Assembly: GCA_021736525.1 (NCBI GenBank)
Contig: JAIPFR010000007.1
Span: forward strand, 1-34,269
Source: Spirochaetia bacterium
GTDB taxonomy: Bacteria > Spirochaetota > Spirochaetia > JABMQR01
DNA length: 34,269 nucleotides
Direction of reading: 5' to 3'
Part shown: positions 28,399-34,269 of the stretch, piece after piece
How the letters are laid out: every line of letters begins with the position of its first letter
Numbering within the stretch: position 1 is the first letter of the stretch
Notes under the pieces: model-generated
The model's input: only the letters and a program-made list of their open reading frames with translations
What the model was told of the DNA's origin: nothing
The model's database searches: none
Position numbers and translations under genes: made by a program

Positions 28399-29584
28399 AA
28401 AGCACCTCCTGAAGGTCCAAGTTGGAATCCGGAGATTTTTCAGCATTAGGATTTCGATACTTGCCTGATGCTGCAAGAACCTTACCTAGCAGTCCTCCCA
28501 TCCCAAGATTAACTATGAGACTCGTCAGTCCTTGAGAGAAAAACGGCAGCGGAATACCTGTTGGCGGAAAAACCCCGATAACAACTCCAATATTCATGTA
28601 TGCTTGGAAGACGATTAAGCTTGTCACCCCTATTCCTAGAAAATGAAGAAACCGATCGTGGTCCCTTAACCGGGCAGCTCCGTAAAAACCTGTAACGGCT
28701 ATCATCCCGAAAAGAAGAAGAACAAAAAGTCCTCCAATGAATCCTGTTTCTTCTACAAAGGATGCAAAAATAAAATCGGACTGAACTTCAGGCAGCAGTC
28801 CGTACTTGTATTCACCGTTGCCCCATCCTTTTCCCATCAGCCCACCCGATCTGACTGCCATCAGTGACGCGTTAACCTGATAGTTTATACCTGAGGGGTC
28901 AAAATCCTTAAAAAGAAAGCCTATAAGACGACGAACCCGGTACGATTCTGTAAAAAGCAGCAAAATTCCAGGAATACCGACAAGTGCAGCCAGATAGGCA
29001 AGATAGGATAATTTTGTTCCAGATGCTGCAAACAGCGAAAAACATACAATCAGAAAAATAACAGTAGTTGAAAAATCGCGCTGCATGAAAATCATGAGGG
29101 CAAAAGCTCCCACAACAGCCGCCGGATAGATGATATAGGAGAATTGTCTGAGCTGGTCCTGATGCTTATCAAAATAGTTTGCCAGAAACAGAATTGTAGA
29201 AACCTTGACCAGCTCTGAAGGTTGGAACCCGATTGAACCTATAGTGATCCACCTTCTTGCGCCCAGCTGTGTTTCTCCCAGGCTGGTAAACAAGGTCAGC
29301 AGCATCAAGATCATGCTGCCAACCAGCACCAGTGGTATTAACAGCCTGATCATCCGAACCGGAAGTGAAAATATTACGACTGCTGCGGCTGTACCGGCTA
29401 GGGAGAAAAGGAACTGTCGTCGGAAAAAGTAGTCGCCTTGAAGCCCCAGACGCATAGCCTTGTCATAAGATGCAGAATAGAGAGAAGCCAGACCGGTTGC
29501 AAGAAGCAGCAGCAGAACTGCAATCAGTAAAAAAAGCAGAGTAAAAGAGGAAAACTTGTTTTCTGCCTGCTGATTTTCCATCAT
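28391..29584 (-). CDS. ftsW: Lipid II polymerase / division protein FtsW (SEDS family)
   Basis: GARRWITIGSIGFQPSELVKVSTILFLANYF; MRSGGLMGKGWGNGEYKYGLLPEVQSDFIFASFVEETGFIGG (context); GIPLPFFSQGLTSLIVNLGMGGLL. Confidence 0.93.
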   Translation of the reverse strand: MMENQQAENKFSSFTLLFLLIAVLLLLLATGLASLYSASYDKAMRLGLQGDYFFRRQFLFSLAGTAAAVVIFSLPVRMIRLLIPLVLVGSMILMLLTLFTSLGETQLGARRWITIGSIGFQPSELVKVSTILFLANYFDKHQDQLRQFSYIIYPAAVVGAFALMIFMQRDFSTTVIFLIVCFSLFAASGTKLSYLAYLAALVGIPGILLLFTESYRVRRLIGFLFKDFDPSGINYQVNASLMAVRSGGLMGKGWGNGEYKYGLLPEVQSDFIFASFVEETGFIGGLFVLLLFGMIAVTGFYGAARLRDHDRFLHFLGIGVTSLIVFQAYMNIGVVIGVFPPTGIPLPFFSQGLTSLIVNLGMGGLLGKVLAASGKYRNPNAEKSPDSNLDLQEVLYE

Positions 29585-29607
29585 TCAACCAATCCCTTAT
29601 ATTGGAG

Positions 29608-29628
29608 GCTCTTGCAAAAAGCAAGAGC
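29608..29628. repeat. Perfect hairpin in the mraY-ftsW gap
   Basis: GCTCTTGC-AAAAA-GCAAGAGC; outer AACCAA/TTGGTT arms at 29587-29592 and 29635-29640. Confidence 0.7.
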
Positions 29629-29699
29629 GTCGTTTTGGTTAGAAGTTTGCATCTATCCAAAGACTGTCCATCCCCTCAGATCCTGATCCATTGATTCTG

Positions 29700-30746
29700 C
29701 TATCGCAGGAAAAAGGCATACATAATAAAGGCACAACAGGTGCTTACTACTCCTGCTGCCCAAAATCCGACAACAATTCTTTTTTCAGCCATACCTTTCA
29801 ATTCAAAATGATGATGCAGCGGCGCCATCCGGAAAATCCTTTTTCCGAAAATTTTAAAAGACGCCACCTGAAGAATTACCGAAAGCGTCTCTGCAAGAAA
29901 GACCGCACCGGCAGCCAGAACCAGCAGTTCGGCATGAAGCATTATCGCCGATACCGCTAAAATGCCGCCTAGACTTTGGCTGCCGACATCACCCATAAAA
30001 ACTTTTGCCGGTTTCATGTTCAACTGCAGGAAACCGAAAAGACAACCTGCCAGCCCCAGAAGCAGCACAATGAATTCTGATCGGAAATATTTATCTGCAG
30101 CATCAGCAGTGCCCATTCCCATCTGCAGCAGAATGACCAGAAAAACAATCAGCAGAATTACCAAGCCTCCAGCAAGTCCATCAAGGCCGTCTGATAAGTT
30201 TACAGAATTAACAAAGAAAAGTATGAATATTCCCGCAAGGGGATAATACCACCCTCCCAGTTCCACTGCGGCACCAGCCATCCATGGCAAATAAAGCAGC
30301 GTTGGATCTGTTACAGAAGTACTTTCGATGCTTATCAGCACTACTGCGGCAGCTAAAGCCTGCAGCAGTATTTTTCCCGCTGCAGACAATCCCCCTGAGT
30401 TTTTTCGAAGCTGCTTCTTCCTGTCATCAATAAAGCCAACCAATCCGAACAGGACCATCCCCAGCAAAAGGGGCAACATCCGAGCCTGCAGCCAATCAAC
30501 CAGAAACAACGATACTATCAAGAGTCCTGCAATGAAAACCAACCCGCCCATGGTAGGAGTACCCTTTTTGCTGTTATGGGACTCAGGTCCTTCTGCACGA
30601 ATGAATTGTCCCAGATTCTGCCTCAGGGAGAAGTGTATAAACGGGTTGGCAATCAGTCGGGTAATTATCCAGGCACCAGCAAATGCAGCCAATCCGCGCT
30701 GTATGACGAATTGGCTCATTTCTGCCCTCAATAATAGTACCATCAT
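29700..30746 (-). CDS. mraY: Phospho-N-acetylmuramoyl-pentapeptide-transferase
   Basis: SHNSKKGTPTMGGL, GLVGFIDDRKK, NLSDGLDGLAGG, FMGDVGSQSLGG, MAPLHHHFELKGMAEKRIVVGFW; GGGAGGG SD before ATG 30746. Confidence 0.96.
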   Translation of the reverse strand: MMVLLLRAEMSQFVIQRGLAAFAGAWIITRLIANPFIHFSLRQNLGQFIRAEGPESHNSKKGTPTMGGLVFIAGLLIVSLFLVDWLQARMLPLLLGMVLFGLVGFIDDRKKQLRKNSGGLSAAGKILLQALAAAVVLISIESTSVTDPTLLYLPWMAGAAVELGGWYYPLAGIFILFFVNSVNLSDGLDGLAGGLVILLIVFLVILLQMGMGTADAADKYFRSEFIVLLLGLAGCLFGFLQLNMKPAKVFMGDVGSQSLGGILAVSAIMLHAELLVLAAGAVFLAETLSVILQVASFKIFGKRIFRMAPLHHHFELKGMAEKRIVVGFWAAGVVSTCCAFIMYAFFLR

Positions 30747-30768
30747 GTTCACCCTCCCATAGCACCTC

Positions 30769-32157
30769 TCAGGAAACCAAGCCCAACGGCACAAGCAGCC
30801 GTTCCATCTGCATTGCCCGGGAGCCTTTTAAAAGCAGTAAATCTCCGTCATGCACATATGACGAAACAGCATGCTCAAGCTCATCATACGATTCCGTGAA
30901 AAAAAGCTGCTGAACAGAATGTGAGTTCTTCAGAACCCTATAGGCTGATTCCATCTCTTTGCCGTACAGAAATGCCGCAGAGGGAGACAAGTTTTTCACC
31001 TTAATCCCCAGACGGGCATGAGCAGCCTGTGATATCTTACCTAAATCCTTCATCGAGCCAAGAACAACCGCTTTGCGCCCTTTCCAATCGAGGTGCCGCA
31101 TGTAATCAAGAATTTTTCCTGATGAGTCTGTATTGGCATTGTAGCTATCCTCAATTACTGTAACCTTTCCGGACATTACCCGGCTCCTGCCGGGAAGAGG
31201 ATCGAGAGATTCAAGACCATGCGCTATATGCGATGGTTCGGCTCCTATATCCCGAGTCAGCGCAATTGCTCCTAAAGCATTGAGCAGATTGTGGAGACCG
31301 ACATGTTTGAGGTGGAATTCTCGATTTTCGTATGTAATTCGCCATCCCTGCAAACCAAGAGATTCCGCCCCCTGAAAACCTCTGGTACCCTCTCGACCGA
31401 ATTCACGAAAGTCCAGACTTCGAAGATCTCGCAGGAACCCCTTCCAAACGTTGTTTTCGTTGATATATCCACGGCGTACCTCTGTATGAAAAATTTTACT
31501 TTTTTCGCGTGCGATGGCCTCCATACTTCCAAAATTTGCAATATGAGCTGTCCCGACATTGGTCATCATACTGTATTCAGGAGAATAGACTTCCAGCATT
31601 CGATCCATTTCTCCAGCAGCACTGATTCCCATTTCAAACACACCAAACTGATGATGTGACTCAATATTGAATAGAGATAAAGGCAGTCCTATTTCAGAGT
31701 TGTAGTTCCCCGGGGTTTTCACGGTACTGCCCAGTTCAGAAAGAATGGCACTGATCATCTCTTTTGTTGTAGTTTTTCCACTGCTCCCGGTTATGGCTAT
31801 GCGCGTCAGAGAATTGTGGGTTGCTACCCATGCCGATGCGAGCTGCTGCAGAGCTTTCAAGGTATCATCTACAACAACAACAGCAGCTTTTTGCAGTGCC
31901 AGCTGTGTTCCAGGGTCCCTGGGAATATGCTGCAATTCAACCAGTAATACCCTAGCACCCGCATTTACCGCTGATTTGAGGTGTTTATGCCCGTCTGTTC
32001 TCTCACCATGAAGCGCTGCAAAGAGGGAGCCGTCTTTGACAGCTCTCGAATCAACGACAACATCAGAAACCCATTTGCTTGAAAGAGAGCTCCCAAAGAG
32101 CAGCCTGCCGCCGGTGACGGCAGCTATTTCCGCCGCAGTAAAGATTTTTCTGTTCAT
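30769..32157 (-). CDS. murF: UDP-N-acetylmuramoyl-tripeptide--D-alanyl-D-alanine ligase
   Basis: VVDSRAVKDGSLFAALHGERTDGHK; ITGSSGKTTTKEMI; NVGTAHIANFGS; EDSYNANTDS. Confidence 0.94.
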   Translation of the reverse strand: MNRKIFTAAEIAAVTGGRLLFGSSLSSKWVSDVVVDSRAVKDGSLFAALHGERTDGHKHLKSAVNAGARVLLVELQHIPRDPGTQLALQKAAVVVVDDTLKALQQLASAWVATHNSLTRIAITGSSGKTTTKEMISAILSELGSTVKTPGNYNSEIGLPLSLFNIESHHQFGVFEMGISAAGEMDRMLEVYSPEYSMMTNVGTAHIANFGSMEAIAREKSKIFHTEVRRGYINENNVWKGFLRDLRSLDFREFGREGTRGFQGAESLGLQGWRITYENREFHLKHVGLHNLLNALGAIALTRDIGAEPSHIAHGLESLDPLPGRSRVMSGKVTVIEDSYNANTDSSGKILDYMRHLDWKGRKAVVLGSMKDLGKISQAAHARLGIKVKNLSPSAAFLYGKEMESAYRVLKNSHSVQQLFFTESYDELEHAVSSYVHDGDLLLLKGSRAMQMERLLVPLGLVS

Positions 32158-32158
32158 T

Positions 32159-32476
32159 TCAGCTGCCGCTCCTCCTTTCTTTCTCATCCCTCTCAGGTAC
32201 TTGTATTATTGCAAAATTTTCTTCAGTGGCTTTTTTCATGCTGAGCACAAATTCAGCAATTCTTGCTATCCTGTCCGGGGAAGCGAGTTCTGCCCTTTCT
32301 GCCGCCAATATTCTGCTTTCCTCGTACAGCAGCTGCATTTCAATTTCCATGCTTTCAATTTCCAGCTGCAGGTGTCGGTTCACGGCAGCCTGATAAACGG
32401 GAAAAAGACTCAGAGCAGGCAGAAATACAGCAAGAATCAGTATGGATAATCTCCTTAATCGCCTATTCTTCATCAT
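32159..32476 (-). CDS. ftsL: FtsL-like small bitopic division protein
   Basis: Single TM (LSILILAVFLPALSLFPVYQAAV) plus coiled-coil; position between rsmH and murF. Confidence 0.7.
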   Translation of the reverse strand: MMKNRRLRRLSILILAVFLPALSLFPVYQAAVNRHLQLEIESMEIEMQLLYEESRILAAERAELASPDRIARIAEFVLSMKKATEENFAIIQVPERDEKERRSGS

Positions 32477-33482
32477 TACCCCCATTATCAGCTGGCAGTT
32501 TTTCAGCGCAGCGAAAACGGGCACTCCGGGAAGCAGGATTTTCCAGGACCTCATCTTCTGCAGGTCTGACAGGTTTTTTGGTTAACAGTTTTACCAGCGG
32601 GGAGCCTCCGCAAACACATCGGGGAGCATCAGGAGGACAGACGCAGCCGACAGCCAACTTTCTCAGCATCTGCTTAACCCGTCTATCTTCCAGAGAATGA
32701 AAACTTATTATCCCGATCCTTCCCCCGGGCGACAGACTATTGACAGCATTCTCGAGAACCCTGTCGATTCTGTCGAGTTCGCCATTCACTTCGATTCGCA
32801 ACGCCTGGAAGGTCCTTGTCGCCGGATGTATCCGCCCATAACGATAACTACGGGGAACAGATCCTTTTATTATGTCTGCAAGGTCAGCTGAAGTTGATAC
32901 GGCTTTCATCTTTCTTCTTTTTGCTATTGCAGCTGCGATTCTTCGTGAGTACCGCTCTTCTCCATATTGATATATCACATCTGCCAGTCGATCCTGATCG
33001 TAGGTATTCACAATATATTCAGCATTTATTGAACAGTCATGATCGAGCCGCATGTCGAGAGGTTCATCTTTACTGAAGCTGAACCCACGCCCTGATAATT
33101 CATAATGATAAGTTGATATCCCGAAATCAAAGAGAATCGCATCGGGCGATTTTGCGGCACCAAACCGGTCGATGTCGGGGTCGGTGAAGGGGTCAGAAAA
33201 AAAATCGTCAAACCAGACATTAACTGCCGTAAAGCGTGAACTGTAGGGTTCCAGACGTTTTTCTGCCCGGTTTATTATTTCGCGGTCTCTGTCAAGCCCG
33301 ATTACGTGCAGCCGGGGAAACTCTTTAAGGAAGATTTCACTATGACCGCCCTCTCCAAGAGTTCCGTCAATTAATAGAGGGGGATTATCTTTTTGATCGT
33401 TTCCTGCATTTTCCAATGCCGGACCCAAATACTCCAACACCTCACGCGGCAGTACGGAATAATGCAGTACATCGCTTTTCAT
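32463..33482 (-). CDS. rsmH: 16S rRNA (cytosine(1402)-N(4))-methyltransferase
   Basis: HYSVLPREVLEYL, IDGTLGEGGHSEIFL, FDFGISTYHYE, GFSFSKDEPLDMRLD, ISFHSLEDRRVK, CVCPPDAPRCVCG. Confidence 0.95.
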   Translation of the reverse strand: MKSDVLHYSVLPREVLEYLGPALENAGNDQKDNPPLLIDGTLGEGGHSEIFLKEFPRLHVIGLDRDREIINRAEKRLEPYSSRFTAVNVWFDDFFSDPFTDPDIDRFGAAKSPDAILFDFGISTYHYELSGRGFSFSKDEPLDMRLDHDCSINAEYIVNTYDQDRLADVIYQYGEERYSRRIAAAIAKRRKMKAVSTSADLADIIKGSVPRSYRYGRIHPATRTFQALRIEVNGELDRIDRVLENAVNSLSPGGRIGIISFHSLEDRRVKQMLRKLAVGCVCPPDAPRCVCGGSPLVKLLTKKPVRPAEDEVLENPASRSARFRCAEKLPADNGGNDEE

Positions 33483-33949
33483 TATTGTTTTCCTGATCCT
33501 GAGGCGTAAAGCATATTGCCAAGGGCTTCTGCTGCGGCTTCAAATTCGTCCTCGCTGTGTTCGAGGAACATGTTGTATTGCTCAGTGCTCCACAATTCCA
33601 GATAGCTTTCTATACCGAGGATAACGGCTTCCTCTTTAGGGTGAATATTGACTGAGTCTCTCAGCAGGGGGGGGATATTGATTCGACCTGCTTTGTCTAT
33701 TTCACAGAGCTGAGCCGGAGCAATGATCCTGCGTTGAAGAATGCGGTTCTGGGCGTTGAACATAGCCCCCGGTCCGCTCATTATCTGGTTTTTCAAGTTG
33801 TTCCACATATCGGGCAGCATCATCCAAAGACTTTTTTCTATACCGCGAGTTATTACAAGAGCATTTCCCGCTATGGAACTGCGCAGACGGGAAGGGATAA
33901 GAATGCGCCCCTTTTCGTCAATCATGTTCCTGTATTCTCCTGTAAGCAT
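33482..33949 (-). CDS. mraZ: Transcriptional regulator MraZ
   Basis: MLTGEYRNMIDEKGRILIPSRLR ... CEIDKAGRINIPPLLRD (two AbrB/MraZ-like repeats); first gene of the dcw run. Confidence 0.92.
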   Translation of the reverse strand: MLTGEYRNMIDEKGRILIPSRLRSSIAGNALVITRGIEKSLWMMLPDMWNNLKNQIMSGPGAMFNAQNRILQRRIIAPAQLCEIDKAGRINIPPLLRDSVNIHPKEEAVILGIESYLELWSTEQYNMFLEHSEDEFEAAAEALGNMLYASGSGKQ

Positions 33950-33995
33950 TGCTCCCACCTTGAAAACTTCTTTTACCACTTATCTGAAATAATCT

Positions 33996-34020
33996 ACCAC
34001 TTTTTACTACTTTCTCCCAC
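33996..34020 (-). promoter_or_regulatory. Putative MraZ operator (three 10-bp phased boxes)
   Basis: Minus strand GTGGG-AGAAA-GTAGT-AAAAA-GTGGT; boxes at 34020-34016, 34010-34006, 34000-33996; candidate -10 TATATT (34027-34022) just upstream. Confidence 0.65.
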
Positions 34021-34242
34021 TAATATACTAATCTATCCTCCGTCAAAGTCAAGGCAGGGATTTTTAAAATACCTCAGGGAAAGAAGATATTACAATCTCA
34101 CACTATACGCCTGTTAACTGGCATAGCGGATTAGGGGATTGAAAAATGGGGAAAGAAAGAGAAACAGCTGGATGGATGACAATATTACGAAGAAAATTGA
34201 GGCAGTGGTGATATCCTATCAACCCGGACTGATTGTGAGGCA

Positions 34243-34269
34243 GTTCATTTAGGGTTCATTTAGGGTTCA
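34243..34269. repeat. 11-bp tandem repeat running off the window end
   Basis: GTTCATTTAGG x2 plus GTTCA, perfect. Confidence 0.85.

Noticed and set aside
34172-34252. 26-codon ORF (MDDNITKKIEAVVISYQPGLIVRQFI) near the window end
   Set aside because: Too short, no clear SD or homology signal, overlaps the tandem repeat.

Overview
This is a chromosomal housekeeping segment, probably from a spirochaete (Spirochaetales-like gene order and protein features; inferred, not proven). Plus strand: fba, infC-rpmI-rplT-zapB-like-zapA, a 6S RNA candidate, a TPR protein gene, tsaE-tsaB, trxB, glgA-glgC. Then a MutT-type NUDIX hydrolase, a small membrane protein and nnr (minus), secA (plus), a LysM/degenerate-LytM protein (minus) and an FtsI-like PBP (plus). 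The right half is a long minus-strand run in the order mraZ-rsmH-ftsL-murF-mraY-ftsW-ftsQ-ftsA-ftsZ-xer-dprA-xer-hslV-hslU-flhF. I see no defence island, CRISPR array, prophage or transposase, and no convincing new multi-gene system. The less ordinary signals are non-coding or small-scale: (1) a 10-bp inverted repeat that fully covers the dprA Shine-Dalgarno sequence; (2) a 6S RNA downstream of zapA with mutually exclusive pairings; (3) apparently leaderless glgA and ftsI-like genes; (4) a C10 tract just ahead of a TPR gene, plus G/C homopolymers inside ftsA and mraZ; (5) a hexanucleotide microsatellite coding an acidic Val-Glu linker inside nnr; (6) stacked hairpins ahead of rpmI; (7) a phased MraZ-type operator; (8) a LysM/LytM protein lacking its zinc ligands, divergent from the PBP gene. 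All calls come from reading the sequence and the supplied ORF track; no database search or folding program was run.
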